The position numbers and the translations under genes were made by a program. Positions 1-9,634 of a DNA stretch of 57,116 bases are shown piece by piece. The notes below the pieces were generated by a model. That model was given only the letters and a program-made list of their open reading frames with translations, made no database searches and was not told the origin of the DNA. This stretch comes from CAYVLA01 sp964549615 [NCBI: uncultured Thermococci archaeon]. Its GTDB lineage: Archaea; CAYQAE01; CAYVLA01. The stretch covers positions 1 to 57,116 of the forward strand of contig CAZJVP010000057.1 in assembly GCA_964549615.1 (NCBI GenBank), written 5' to 3'. Positions within the stretch are counted from its first letter, which is position 1, and the number at the start of each line of letters is the position of its first letter.

Positions 1-2
1 GA

Positions 3-434
3 GAAGGGGTGGGCGACATCATCTTCGTCTACTCAGCGGGCCACGCTTGGACTGGCGAAGAGGTCTTGCGCTTGGGGGAGAGGAGGGTGATCTTCCCTGG
101 AACGGGTGCGAACCACGGACCACAGCCACCCTGGACGGAGACCGACATCTCGTCAAACTTCGCGACCCTGATCATGGCCGGGCCGGGCGTTCGCGCCAAG
201 AAGATCAGGGGAGATCTCGACCCGTCGATCGCCCTCGTGGACATCGTCCCCACCTTATGCCATATCTTGGGCCTTCCTCTCCCTCGCCAGTCGCAGGGCA
301 GGGTATTGCACGAGTTGCTGGTCGGCGGATCGCAAAAGAAGCGGAGGCCCCCGGCCCCCAGGTTGATCGTTCCGGAAGCTTTGCCGACAAAGGCGCCCAC
401 CAAGTTCAAAGGGGATGTGACGGACGAGGCTTAA
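3..434 (+). CDS. Alkaline-phosphatase-superfamily protein, C-terminal fragment
   Basis: This is the 3' end of a gene that begins before the window; the frame is open to the left edge. The fragment contains a TGANHG segment carrying a likely metal-binding His, then LIMAGPGVR and VDIVPTLCHILGLPLP. The same arrangement (QHGNH, LVLTGPGV, TDIVPTICYLMNLPIP) closes the full-length phosphodiesterase-like gene at 18252-20183, so the two are paralogues. Family members hydrolyse phosphate mono- or diesters, phosphonates or sulfates; the substrate cannot be read from this part. The tail after the domain is basic and proline-rich. Whether it is a sulfatase or a phosphodiesterase is undecided. Confidence 0.75.
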   Translation, partial: EGVGDIIFVYSAGHAWTGEEVLRLGERRVIFPGTGANHGPQPPWTETDISSNFATLIMAGPGVRAKKIRGDLDPSIALVDIVPTLCHILGLPLPRQSQGRVLHELLVGGSQKKRRPPAPRLIVPEALPTKAPTKFKGDVTDEA

Positions 435-520
435 TCCGCCTAGTTCGCAGTGACAGGACGGCCGAGTGGTCCGTCTGCCCTACCGAGTTGTACCCGCATT
501 CGGTCTATAATCGGAACCGG

Positions 521-775
521 CTAGGCGCATGGATACAGGGGCTCCCCGAAGGGGCCGCCGGCCTCCTGCACAGCGCCGTCGGTGTTTTCCCCATGAGAAT
601 CCCCGGGGCCTGGAGAGCCGCGCCATCTCGTGACCTTGAAGAGGGTCAATGCGAGCAAGAAGCCGATCACGACCCCCGCCAGGACAAGAGTCACCGCGTC
701 GCTCTCCCAGAAATCGGCCCACATCCCAGACGCGGCATTCAGGAGTCCATCCATCAGCAAAGTGGCGCCGCTCAC
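521..775 (-). CDS. Small single-TM membrane protein, unknown function
   Basis: An 84-residue protein with a GTG start. Residues about 27-48 form one hydrophobic segment (AVTLVLAGVVIGFLLALTLF) followed by a basic KVTRWR stretch, which suggests a cytoplasmic C-terminus. The tail is Gly/Pro/Glu-rich and looks disordered. A TATA-like element at 814-822 lies at the right distance for a short leader, which supports a real gene. It is convergent with the phosphatase-superfamily fragment and downstream of the GH116 gene on the same strand. I do not recognise the family. Confidence 0.5.
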   Translation of the reverse strand: MSGATLLMDGLLNAASGMWADFWESDAVTLVLAGVVIGFLLALTLFKVTRWRGSPGPGDSHGENTDGAVQEAGGPFGEPLYPCA

Positions 776-813
776 GCATATCCACGCTCAGAGTCCGAAG
801 GGCCGATCGATCG

Positions 814-822
814 ATATAAACC
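814..822 (-). promoter_or_regulatory. Archaeal TATA box for the small membrane protein
   Basis: The minus strand reads GGTTTATATCG here. With a spacing of about 26 nt the start site would fall near 790, some 15 nt before the GTG at 775. Confidence 0.45.
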
Positions 823-876
823 GTTTCCGAGTTCGCCGAACCTGGTTTGCCGTATTCGCAACAGGGCTTGAACGAA

Positions 877-3498
877 TCAAAAAGCCTCGGAGACTATCGA
901 CAGCGACTGACCGCCTGAGAGCTTGATGTCCGCTTTGACGACTATCTGCTTCCTATTGCTCGCGATCCAAGCCCCTTCCACGGCATTCCCGCCCAGGAAC
1001 ACCTTGACGGAACTGGGACCCTTTAGCAACCGAGGTATGCGAATCTCCTTGAGGCTCAGATCGCCGAACTTGAGCTCTATTTGGCACACCTGTCTGTTGC
1101 CATCCAGCTCCTGCGTGTATGTCCCCCATCCTTTGGCCCCGACGAAAAGGCACCTGAAGCTTTCCTGGTTCAGCCGGGGCCGGAATCCCAGCACTCCTTT
1201 TGATGCGTCGTAGACATATCCGCTGAGGGCCTCCAGCATCGTCCAGCTGCTCAGCGGGCGCACGTAGTGGTCGCCGCACTCGACCTCATTCCAAGGGTTC
1301 CTGAGCGTGCCGTCATGGCGTTTCCTTGCAAGGCCGACGATCCGCATGCCCTCCTCGATCATGCCTTCATAGAACATGAGGCCGGCAACCGAGTACTCTA
1401 TCCCGGTCCAAACCTCATCGCAGTACAGGGTCACTGGGTCCGGCCTGCCGCCCTTCGGCCAAGTGCAGATCAACAGCCCACCTTCCTCGCTCTTCAGATA
1501 GACCCTGGGTCTCTGTAAGTGTGTTCCCAGCCTCTGCCGAAGGTTGTGCTTGCATATCGATTCAAGGGCCCGCCTGACATGCTCCTTGGGGAGTATGTAG
1601 CCCAGGTCGAGCACGTGCGCCCACCACTGGCCCAGCAGCTGATCGGAGTGGCAACCGCTTCCGTACTGCATCGACTTGTGCTTCTGCTCATCGTATCGCT
1701 GCACGAAATACTCCCCATTCCACAATTCCGAGTCGATCAACGATGACCCTTTAGCAAATATCGCTCGGCACTTCTTTGCGAGGCTGTTCTGGCGCCTGAT
1801 CTTGGACATCTCCTCCATCGCGCGAAGCGCCGCAAGGTAGAGTCCGCTGACGAAGCTGTTGTGACCCTGAAGGTGACAGTCGTAGGTGTTCCATTGAGGC
1901 CCATCGAACATCCCGTCCATATCGGGATCCCACGTCGCTATTGCGTAGTCCAGCGCCTTCACAAGCGCCGGCCAATGCTTGTCAAGTAAACCTGCGTCCC
2001 CGCAGCGCCTGTATTCCCGGTAGGTTTTCAGGATCGTGCCGCAGTGTCCGTCCGCTGCGTAGACGTGTGAAGTCCGATCCTCATCGTGCCACCTCGGAAG
2101 GTAAAGGGGTAGGACCGTGCGGTGAGGGATGCGGCCGTCGGCGCCCATCTGCCAGACCAGGTCCGCCTCTCTCATCTTTCTCTCCAGTTCCGGGAACAAA
2201 ACGGAAAGCGCCTGCTCGTAGTTCCACACATGCGTGCAGTTCAGCGGGCAGCAACCACCCACGGCCCACGAAGATCCGGTGCTTGCCCCGCAGCATCCCT
2301 CGAAGCCGTAGAACATGCCGTCCTCCGTCCAGAAGCATGTGGGACTCCTGATCGTTGAGATCTGGGACGAGACCGCGTCCAAGACGGCGGGCGGCAGGGT
2401 CGTCCCGAAGAGGCAGTCCCTGAACAGCTCAGTCTTCGCTCGCAGGTCGTCGTAGTGTTCGATGGCGTAGTCCAGCACATCGAGCACCCCCCTGTACCAG
2501 TTCGCGTACATGTTGCCGAGCCAGAACATGGTCTTGTCGTCGTTGACGCCCAGCCCCTTCTGGTCCCAGTTCACGTACCGATTCGGAAAGTACCAGGCGA
2601 TCGCGAACACTGTCTCCTGCGATTCTCCCGGCTTGAGGCGCAAACATCGGCCCAGCGCCCCGTTCCACGTCCGACCGAGCTCGCTTGAGAAGGACGGACC
2701 GCTCGTCAGACGACCATCCGAAACGAAATCCGCCCAAAGTTCGCCCGGGTCCTCCCAGTGCGGCCGCATCCATGCATCTTCCGCAAGGAGGGCAAGGGCC
2801 ATCTCGCCGCTTCTGGGGGATCTCTTGTCGACGAGGTCGTTGCCCATAAGCAGTATTGTTGCGCCCCTTCTGGAAACCGGCGTGTTCCTGTTTCCACCGT
2901 ACAGGGGACAGGACGTCCCCGAGACAGGGGTCACACCGTCCCAGCCGACGGCATTCTGCAGAGAAGCCATGGCCGAAACGCTCACATCCTCTCGGGAAGG
3001 GTTGCGGAGGCGAAGAACGAGGAAGGCTAGGGGGAGGCCAGAGTTCTTCTGGTCCAAGGGAACGAAGGGAGAGAAAGCTGAAAGCTCCACGTCTACGGGT
3101 AGATCCGGATCCTTGTACTCAAGGCGTGCGATCGGGTACTGCCCGGTAAATCTTATCCTCGCCACTCCGGGCAGGGTTTCCATCAGACGCTTCGCTTCCG
3201 CAGGCACGATGTGATCGCTCACCAGGGGCGCGGGACTGAATCCTTCGTCCGAGTACAGCGCACTGGACTGCAGCAGCATGGCCTTCGGTTCCTGTCCCCT
3301 CCTGCAGGTGCTGATTGCGAGAAAGGTCCCGGGAAGGTAGGCCAGATGGTTGACTTGGTTGAAGATCTGCCACTGCCTGAACCCTCCGTCCCCGCAGATG
3401 CAGAAATGCCCCGTCCCAATGCCTCCTAAGGGAAATGCCAGCGCTCTTAGGGCCGGGCCCTCGTATACGAAGGGCGTATGCCCCTCTGGGACTTCCAT
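877..3498 (-). CDS. GH116 beta-glycosidase (GBA2/bile-acid beta-glucosidase-like)
   Basis: An 873-residue glycoside hydrolase resembling non-lysosomal glucosylceramidase GBA2 and bacterial GH116 beta-glucosidases. The N-terminal beta-sandwich opens with the family hallmark PLGGIGTGHF (about residues 23-32). In the C-terminal helical barrel, FEG places the likely nucleophile at Glu400, and NTYD with a downstream SGLYLAAL places the likely acid/base at Asp540, judged by alignment from memory with GBA2. No signal peptide is visible, so it probably acts in the cytoplasm on imported beta-glucosides or related glycosides. It starts with ATG behind GGAGGAG and a TATA box at 3530-3537. Confidence 0.88.
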   Translation of the reverse strand: MEVPEGHTPFVYEGPALRALAFPLGGIGTGHFCICGDGGFRQWQIFNQVNHLAYLPGTFLAISTCRRGQEPKAMLLQSSALYSDEGFSPAPLVSDHIVPAEAKRLMETLPGVARIRFTGQYPIARLEYKDPDLPVDVELSAFSPFVPLDQKNSGLPLAFLVLRLRNPSREDVSVSAMASLQNAVGWDGVTPVSGTSCPLYGGNRNTPVSRRGATILLMGNDLVDKRSPRSGEMALALLAEDAWMRPHWEDPGELWADFVSDGRLTSGPSFSSELGRTWNGALGRCLRLKPGESQETVFAIAWYFPNRYVNWDQKGLGVNDDKTMFWLGNMYANWYRGVLDVLDYAIEHYDDLRAKTELFRDCLFGTTLPPAVLDAVSSQISTIRSPTCFWTEDGMFYGFEGCCGASTGSSWAVGGCCPLNCTHVWNYEQALSVLFPELERKMREADLVWQMGADGRIPHRTVLPLYLPRWHDEDRTSHVYAADGHCGTILKTYREYRRCGDAGLLDKHWPALVKALDYAIATWDPDMDGMFDGPQWNTYDCHLQGHNSFVSGLYLAALRAMEEMSKIRRQNSLAKKCRAIFAKGSSLIDSELWNGEYFVQRYDEQKHKSMQYGSGCHSDQLLGQWWAHVLDLGYILPKEHVRRALESICKHNLRQRLGTHLQRPRVYLKSEEGGLLICTWPKGGRPDPVTLYCDEVWTGIEYSVAGLMFYEGMIEEGMRIVGLARKRHDGTLRNPWNEVECGDHYVRPLSSWTMLEALSGYVYDASKGVLGFRPRLNQESFRCLFVGAKGWGTYTQELDGNRQVCQIELKFGDLSLKEIRIPRLLKGPSSVKVFLGGNAVEGAWIASNRKQIVVKADIKLSGGQSLSIVSEAF

Positions 3499-3529
3499 GA
3501 TTCTCCTCCGACCATTGCCGTCGCGAACC

Positions 3530-3538
3530 GCTTATAAC
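3530..3538 (-). promoter_or_regulatory. TATA box for the GH116 gene
   Basis: The minus strand reads CGTTATAAGC, followed after about 20 nt by GGAGGAG and the ATG at 3498. This combination gives a short leader with a ribosome-binding site. Confidence 0.5.
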
Positions 3539-3711
3539 GATTCCGCCCATGAACGGATCCTGCGGCCTAGATTAGGGAAAACCCCAATCCCAGCCCCTCG
3601 ACTTCGCGGGCCCACGTCCAACCAATGCTTCAAAGAATCATCCGTTTGCATCCCGAAGTTCCTCCGGTACATTCAAAAGGCCGCCGGCCCGGCTGCTGCG
3701 GAGGCGCGGAA

Positions 3712-5241
3712 ATGGTGCTGCCCTTCGTGAAGGCAGAAACCTGGCTGCAGACGCTGACCGAAGAAGTCGACCTTCAGAGGATCACTACGCCGCTCAGGGT
3801 CGAGAAGGAGGAATTGATTCAGGTCCCCTGCAGGGTTGGGGGGAGGAAGCGGGAGATCTCGGTGCGGCAGTACGACATCACGTTCAGCTTCAGGGGCACG
3901 AACGGAAGAGACCTGAAGGGATCTGGCAGGCTTTTCATCCCGACCAAGAGGCCCCGCGAAAGGCTGCCGATCGTTGTCAGCATGCATTACGAGATGGACG
4001 CAAAGGCATCGGGCCGATTCCTAGCCAGGGGCTGGGCAACCATGACCCCGCACGGGGAGAGAAGCTACGTAGCTGCAAACCTCATGGGACACGGCCTGAA
4101 CCACTCCGCCTGCATGGCCCAACTGCCCAGGCGAATGCCCTTCGTGGACCAGCGGCGGGTCATCCTCTTCGGAGCGAGCGCGGGCGGCTACCACGCGCTC
4201 ATGGCCTCCTCCATGGTTTTCCCACTCACGGCAGTCTGCGCCCTGGTCCCTCCGCTGAACCTGAAGTACAATATCAACTACCTCGTCAAGAATGACCCGC
4301 TCAACGTCAACCCCCAGGACCCCCAGAAGCCCCTGGCGCCGGTCGTCAGGGCCGTCATGATCGTTGGAACCGAGACGTCGAAGGGAGGAAGGCCGGACGA
4401 ACAAGATTGGAAGCCCTTCAGCCCGACCTTTCGGACGGACCTGATGACCTTCCCGACCCTGATCACCTACAGCACCGCGGATGTCTTAGTTCCGATTCAA
4501 CAACTGTCTGAGGATCTCGTCCGAGAACCGCCGCCGGGCCTGTGGCCCAAGGGCTACACGTTCGATATGTCAAAGCTCGTCCCAAACCGGTCAGAGAGGA
4601 AGACCCTGATGAGCGTCCTCCGGCCCAACCAATATTCGCTTCGATGCCTAAGGATACCGCGGAACTCCCCGACGATCCTCAGGAAGAGGGAGGAGATGCC
4701 CCCAGATGAGGCTTCCAGAATTCCGCGCCATACGGTTACCTGGAGCAAGACCAAGAGACTATCCATCTTCGTCCTCGACGAGGGGTACCCCGAGCCCTTC
4801 TGTGGCCACACCAAGTATCACCACGAACTTCAAGATCAGGACTTCTTCCAGTACTACATGTCCCGGTCCACGTTCAGGCCCGAGATTCTGAACAAGGAGA
4901 AGCTCGCGCAGCTCATGCGTCGTTTCTCCCAAAGAGAGGAGCCCACCGGGAGAGAGTATTTCGGCGACGAATCATGGCCCATCTCGCGCCTGGACCACCC
5001 CCATATCGAGCGCTGGTACGTCGCGACGGGCCTGGAACTCTACGTGCGATCTTCTAAGCAGAACGCCACCAGGGCGCTCAACCTCTACCGGCAGCTCCCG
5101 GCTGCCCTGCAGGTACTAGATCTGGATTCGTGTAGCTTTGAGGAGGACCCCTTGTCGGTCCTTCTCGAGCATCGATGTCAAGCCCTCGAACAGGGCGGTG
5201 ACGCCATGATGGCGGCACGCCTGAGGAAGTCGGCGGGCTAG
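3712..5241 (+). CDS. Alpha/beta-hydrolase-fold protein
   Basis: A 509-residue protein if the ATG at 3712 is used, preceded by GGAGG; an upstream extension from 3625 is open but looks non-coding. The motif GASAGG puts a nucleophilic Ser at residue 156 after a strand (RVILFGASAGG), which is the nucleophile elbow of alpha/beta hydrolases. A preceding stretch (PIVVSMHYE) fits the strand and oxyanion-hole region. The C-terminal 200 residues are unusual for simple esterases and may form an extra helical domain; no candidate acid/His pair could be fixed. No signal peptide is seen. The substrate is unknown; it could be an esterase or a peptidase. Confidence 0.7.
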   Translation: MVLPFVKAETWLQTLTEEVDLQRITTPLRVEKEELIQVPCRVGGRKREISVRQYDITFSFRGTNGRDLKGSGRLFIPTKRPRERLPIVVSMHYEMDAKASGRFLARGWATMTPHGERSYVAANLMGHGLNHSACMAQLPRRMPFVDQRRVILFGASAGGYHALMASSMVFPLTAVCALVPPLNLKYNINYLVKNDPLNVNPQDPQKPLAPVVRAVMIVGTETSKGGRPDEQDWKPFSPTFRTDLMTFPTLITYSTADVLVPIQQLSEDLVREPPPGLWPKGYTFDMSKLVPNRSERKTLMSVLRPNQYSLRCLRIPRNSPTILRKREEMPPDEASRIPRHTVTWSKTKRLSIFVLDEGYPEPFCGHTKYHHELQDQDFFQYYMSRSTFRPEILNKEKLAQLMRRFSQREEPTGREYFGDESWPISRLDHPHIERWYVATGLELYVRSSKQNATRALNLYRQLPAALQVLDLDSCSFEEDPLSVLLEHRCQALEQGGDAMMAARLRKSAG

Positions 5242-5266
5242 CTCGTCCTTAGAGGGGTCTAAGCCC

Positions 5267-6451
5267 ATGGAAGACCGCAAACCGGACGTTGCAAGCCTGA
5301 CCGGACCGATGCGGGCGAGCCTGGAGGATATCGACTCACTGATCCAGCTTCTGGATGAGTGCTTCCCGCGAGATCGGGCGTTGGGAGGAATGCTCCCGAG
5401 GTGGCCACACTGCTTCAGAAAGGAAAATATCCGGAACTCCCTCATCATCAAGGATGGGACAAAAGTCGTAAGCCACGTGGGATGCGTCGACCAGACGGTG
5501 ATGCTGGAGCGGGGGAAGGTGAGGGTGGCCGGGATCAGCGGCGTCGCGACCAAACCGGAGTACAGGGGAATGGGACTGATGACGAAGATCCTTCTCTACA
5601 CAGAGGACTTCCTCAAGCAGCAGGGATACGCGCTGTCTGATCTGGGCGGGGACAGGCAGCGCTACGGCCACTTCGGGTGGGAGCTTGCCGGGAGGGTCTG
5701 GCAGTTCAACCTGACCGCTCGCTCCCTCGCGTCGCAAGACGAACCCGGCGGATATGAGGTCCTCCGGTACTCGGCAACTCCGGACGAGGTTGACAGGACG
5801 CTTGCTTTGAACCGGCGCCAGCGGATCGGCGTGAGAAGGGACCGCAAGCTTCATTCATTGCTGCTGGGGCGTCTCGGGAAGGAGGTTCTTCTTGCTAAGA
5901 AGAAGCGCGTGATCCAAGCCTACGCGGTCATCGAACGCCAGGAGAAATGGGCCCACGTCGGCGAATTCGCCGGAGCCACGGACGGCGTTCATTCAATCCT
6001 CGTGCACCTCGTCGGCCTCGGGGCCGAGTCGATTTCCGTCCCCTCCCCGTGGTCCCATCCGGCGAACGAGATGCTCATGGGCGTGAGCTCGAGCTGGCAG
6101 GTCAACTGCTTGCGCAACATCAAGATAATCGACCTGCTGGCAACTGTCGAGGCCTTCTCAGCCCAGATCTGCAAACGGTACAGGGATCTCGGATTGGTGT
6201 CCACAAGAACGCTGACGTTCGGAATCGAGGGGGAACCGCATGCAGTCAAGGTAAGATTCTCGCGGCGAGGGACGAAGGCCAGACAGGTTCCCGTTGGAAA
6301 GGATGCGATAGTCCTGCCTAGGAGGGAGATGGCTCAGTTCCTCTTTGGCCCGTGGTCCCCCGGAGCAATCGCGGACCTCCGCGCTGACGCGCGGTTCTTG
6401 GACGGGCTCTTTCCGCTAGATTTTCACATATGGCACAATGAGATGGTGTGA
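5267..6451 (+). CDS. Eis-like GNAT N-acetyltransferase
   Basis: A 394-residue protein with the layout of the Eis family (two GNAT domains plus an SCP2-like C-terminal domain). The acetyl-CoA-binding loop is clear: VATKPEYRGMGLM at about residues 93-105. Length and the C-terminal ARFLDGLFPL region agree with Eis-like proteins. Such enzymes acetylate amino groups of aminoglycosides, peptides or polyamines; the substrate here is not predictable. It follows the alpha/beta hydrolase by 25 nt on the same strand, so the two are probably co-transcribed. Confidence 0.75.
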   Translation: MEDRKPDVASLTGPMRASLEDIDSLIQLLDECFPRDRALGGMLPRWPHCFRKENIRNSLIIKDGTKVVSHVGCVDQTVMLERGKVRVAGISGVATKPEYRGMGLMTKILLYTEDFLKQQGYALSDLGGDRQRYGHFGWELAGRVWQFNLTARSLASQDEPGGYEVLRYSATPDEVDRTLALNRRQRIGVRRDRKLHSLLLGRLGKEVLLAKKKRVIQAYAVIERQEKWAHVGEFAGATDGVHSILVHLVGLGAESISVPSPWSHPANEMLMGVSSSWQVNCLRNIKIIDLLATVEAFSAQICKRYRDLGLVSTRTLTFGIEGEPHAVKVRFSRRGTKARQVPVGKDAIVLPRREMAQFLFGPWSPGAIADLRADARFLDGLFPLDFHIWHNEMV

Positions 6452-6587
6452 AGCCGCGCGTGAACCCGAACACTGCGACGATCCCGCAACTTGCCGCGCC
6501 CGACGCGCCGTTGCCCCCTAACAAGGGGCATACGGATGCGACCCGGAGAGATTTTTCTGGCCGGCATGCCGCGATTTCAGGATACCC

Positions 6588-7877
6588 TTGGTTACCCTAC
6601 TATCTAACCTCCAGGAGACCTTGCTGCCCAACGGACTGAAGATCCTGACCAAGGAGGTTCCGTCCTCCCCGGCCATCAGCCACTGGGTCTGGTACCGCGC
6701 CGGGTCCCGCTACGAAGTGCCGGGAATCACCGGTATCTCCCATTGGGTCGAACACATGCTGTTCAAGGGGACCAAGAACTTCACCAAGGACAGGATCGAC
6801 CGCCTCCTGAGCAAGAACGGGGGTACCTACAACGCGTTCACCTCCCAGGACCATACGACGTACTTCGAGACTCTTCCCGCCCGCCAGCTGGACCTCGCAC
6901 TGAGGATCGAGGCTGACCGGATGCAGAATGCCACGTTTCCGCCGGAGGAGGTTGAGGCCGAGAGAACGGTCGTGATATCGGAGCGAGAAGGAATGGAGAA
7001 CGAGCCAACCTATCTCCTGTATGAGGAAGTTCTCGCATCCGCTTTCAAGGTTCACCCCTACCGCTGGCCGGTGATAGGTTGGACCTGTGACCTGAAGGCA
7101 ATGACGCGGGATGACCTGTACAACTACTATCGCGAGGTCTACTCGCCGAGCAACGCTTTCCTCGTGCTGGTCGGTAGGTTCGACCGAAAGAAGACCCTTG
7201 AGAGGATAAGCGAGCTGTATGGGGCCATCCCACCCGGGAAAGGGCTGAGAAGGCAGGTGCCCCCCGAGCCGCCGCAAAGCGGGGAAAGGAGGGTGTTGGT
7301 GAGAAAGCCGGGGAACACCGAGTACGTTATGGTCGCCTACCACGTTCCGCCTCCCTCGCACGACGACGCCTCTGCGCTGATGATCCTGGACGCGATCATG
7401 AGCGGTGCAAAGGCAGTGAGGTCCGGCCCGAGCTTCGAGAGAAGCGGAAGGCTCTACAAGGCCCTCGTTGAGAAGCAGCTCGCCTCCGCTGCCCATTCGA
7501 GTTATCAGGAGTCCGTGGACCCGAACCTCTTCACCTTCTTCGTCACGGCCAAGGCAAGCGTGCCGGCCGAGAAGGTCGAGAAGGCATTGCTGCGCGAGGT
7601 CGACAGAATACGATCGAGGCCCCCGTCACCCAAGGAGTCAAGAAGGGCCCTGGCTCAGACCGAGGCGCAACTTGCGTATGCAACCGACGGCGTCACGGGA
7701 CAAGCGTACCTCATCGGGGCCTTCGAGCTTCACCTGGGATACCAGCATCTGGCCAGAATCCTTGACAAGCTCAAGGCCGTATCGCCCTCGGACGTCCAGA
7801 GGGTGGCTGAAAACTACCTAGCGGAGGACAACCGAACGGTTGGCATATTCAAGCCGACAAAGGAGAGCTCCAAATGA
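6588..7877 (+). CDS. M16-family zinc peptidase, catalytic subunit
   Basis: A 429-residue peptidase with a TTG start. The inverted zinc motif HXXEH is HWVEH (His52, Glu55, His56) and the third ligand is Glu132 in ISERE, with the usual spacing of about 75 residues. Two M16 half-domains are present, like mitochondrial processing peptidase beta or bacterial M16B enzymes. The stop overlaps the start of the following paralogue by 4 nt (ATGA), which suggests a two-gene operon producing a heterodimer. No signal peptide is visible, so it is likely cytoplasmic. A T-rich TATA-like element lies at about 6549-6557. Confidence 0.88.
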   Translation: MVTLLSNLQETLLPNGLKILTKEVPSSPAISHWVWYRAGSRYEVPGITGISHWVEHMLFKGTKNFTKDRIDRLLSKNGGTYNAFTSQDHTTYFETLPARQLDLALRIEADRMQNATFPPEEVEAERTVVISEREGMENEPTYLLYEEVLASAFKVHPYRWPVIGWTCDLKAMTRDDLYNYYREVYSPSNAFLVLVGRFDRKKTLERISELYGAIPPGKGLRRQVPPEPPQSGERRVLVRKPGNTEYVMVAYHVPPPSHDDASALMILDAIMSGAKAVRSGPSFERSGRLYKALVEKQLASAAHSSYQESVDPNLFTFFVTAKASVPAEKVEKALLREVDRIRSRPPSPKESRRALAQTEAQLAYATDGVTGQAYLIGAFELHLGYQHLARILDKLKAVSPSDVQRVAENYLAEDNRTVGIFKPTKESSK

Positions 7878-9145
7878 GAACCCTCGCGGGCTCACTGCGC
7901 ATCGAGAGGCTGGAGTTCGATAACGGTCTCGTCGTCTTGGTCAACCCGAGGCCCGATTCCGAGTTGATAGTCATAACCGGATCTTCACTCGCAGGAGCCG
8001 TCTTCGATCCCAAATCGAAGCCCGGGCTATCCCAGTTCACATCGGGGATGATGATGCGGGGAACGAAGAAGCGCAGGCACATGGAGATCGTGGACGAGAC
8101 GGAGTCCCTCGGTGCTGGAATAAGGTTCCACGCCGATGATGATCTGGCATGGTCCACCTCAAGATGCACGCCTGCCACCTTGGACAAGACCGTAGAGCTC
8201 CTTTTTGACTGCATGATGAACCCGACCTTCCCGGAGGCCGAGATCGAGAAGGTGAGGGGACTGATGCTGACCAGCATCAAGGAGAGGGAAGATAGCACGC
8301 AAGCCGTGGCACAGCGTCTTGCTAGGGAGATGCTTTTCCCAGAGGGCAACCCGTACCACTCGGATCCGGGCGGGTATGAGGAGACCGTGAACGCCATCAC
8401 GAGGGACGATGTGGCCCGCTTCTGGGAACGACAGTATGGCCCTGAGTCCACCATCCTCGCCTTCTCGGGTAGGGTTACCACCGACGAGGTCAAGAGGAGG
8501 ATTGAACACTACTGCAAGGACTGGGACGCGCGCTACCCAAGGCCCGACGTACCCACCGTTGAGGTGCCCAGGCCGACAAAGCCGGCCTGCAAAGTCCTAC
8601 CCATGATGCACAAGTCCCAGGTCGATATCGTCATGATGTGCCAGACGGTGCCCAGGTCCCATCCGGACCATTATCCTTTGGCCTCCGCCACCGTCATCCT
8701 GGGCAAGCTCGGACTCATGGGGCGGCTCGGCAAGACGATCAGGGATAGACAGGGACTGGCCTACTATGCCACATGCTCCTACTCCCCTAGGATCACAGGG
8801 GGTTACTGGACCGCTTTCGCGGGCGTCGATCCGGCCAACGTCGACAGGGCCGTCGAAAGCATGAAACAGGAGATGCAGAAGATCTCCCGGGAGCTCGTCA
8901 GTAAGAACGAGCATCGCGACTCCGCGACCCACCAAGTCGGCTCCCTGGCGCTAAAGCTCGAAACAGCCCAAGCTGCAGCGGCATTCATGCACAGCATCGA
9001 GATCTACGGCCTCGGACTCGACTTCGTTGACAGGTACGAGGAGATCGTGAACTCCGTCTCGCGGGAAGACATCAGGCGCGTGTGTCAAGCGTACCTCAGA
9101 CCAGAGGAGGCCTGCACCGCCGTCGTCGGACCATACGCGGCGTAG
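7874..9145 (+). CDS. M16-family inactive partner subunit
   Basis: A 423-residue M16 paralogue of the preceding gene. At the position of HXXEH it has LSQFTSGMMMRG, so the zinc site is missing, but the C-terminal R/Y substrate-binding region remains (RLGKTIRDRQGLAYYATC). In M16B pairs one subunit carries the zinc motif and the other the R/Y pair, and the active enzyme is the heterodimer. The 4-nt overlap with the upstream gene agrees with that. Likely role: degradation or processing of short peptides inside the cell. Confidence 0.85.
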   Translation: MRTLAGSLRIERLEFDNGLVVLVNPRPDSELIVITGSSLAGAVFDPKSKPGLSQFTSGMMMRGTKKRRHMEIVDETESLGAGIRFHADDDLAWSTSRCTPATLDKTVELLFDCMMNPTFPEAEIEKVRGLMLTSIKEREDSTQAVAQRLAREMLFPEGNPYHSDPGGYEETVNAITRDDVARFWERQYGPESTILAFSGRVTTDEVKRRIEHYCKDWDARYPRPDVPTVEVPRPTKPACKVLPMMHKSQVDIVMMCQTVPRSHPDHYPLASATVILGKLGLMGRLGKTIRDRQGLAYYATCSYSPRITGGYWTAFAGVDPANVDRAVESMKQEMQKISRELVSKNEHRDSATHQVGSLALKLETAQAAAAFMHSIEIYGLGLDFVDRYEEIVNSVSREDIRRVCQAYLRPEEACTAVVGPYAA

Positions 9146-9170
9146 CCAAACCTCCAGTTCCAGGAAACAT

Positions 9171-9536
9171 CTACTTTCTTCCACCCCGGGTCCTGTAGAT
9201 GCGTCTGGCCGAGATCCCGCCCAGCAATCCGACGGCAACAACCGCCATGATGCCGGTAGCACTCGGAGCAGTGCCCACCAACACCATCAGCAGTTGATCA
9301 AGCACCCCTTTGACCAGTCCGGCGAGCATCCCGTGGTACATCTCTTGATACGGAGTGCGCCTGCCCGCATACAAGCCGCCCACGAAGGCCGAGCCGAGGT
9401 TCATCAAGCCAAGGGTAACGACGCCTGTACCGTCGAGAGCTAGGACGAGGACGAAATTCAGAAAGAAGGCGAGGATTCCTCCTTTCGATGCTTCTTTCCA
9501 GTTGGTGAATCTGATCTCACGCTCCACTGCCATCAT
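9171..9536 (-). CDS. Small multi-spanning membrane protein (DUF5518-like appearance)
   Basis: About 121 residues with three or four hydrophobic segments. A GGLYAGRR turn and an alternation of Gly-rich helices look like the small archaeal membrane proteins with a YAGxRxxxGxxxGxLAG pattern (DUF5518-type); the family assignment is from appearance only. I chose the ATG at 9536; an upstream start at 9551 is also open. It is divergent from the HD-domain gene and convergent with the M16 operon. Function unknown. Confidence 0.6.
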   Translation of the reverse strand: MMAVEREIRFTNWKEASKGGILAFFLNFVLVLALDGTGVVTLGLMNLGSAFVGGLYAGRRTPYQEMYHGMLAGLVKGVLDQLLMVLVGTAPSATGIMAVVAVGLLGGISARRIYRTRGGRK

Positions 9537-9634
9537 CCGCCAAGCGGCCACAGGCCATTCCAGACCGAGATGCCCTGCGCTCGGCCGGGAAAAACAATTT
9601 CATCTCGGCTTGGGAAGCACAACGGGGCGAGTGG

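Noticed and set aside
445-520. tRNA-like D-arm string (GGCCGAGTGG) with a short hairpin
   Set aside because: No T-arm consensus and no acceptor pairing; probably a hairpin only.
47-871. Long open frame of 274 codons overlapping the first fragment and the small membrane protein
   Set aside because: Arg/Pro/Gly-rich, no domain; it overlaps better-supported frames and is a high-GC shadow.
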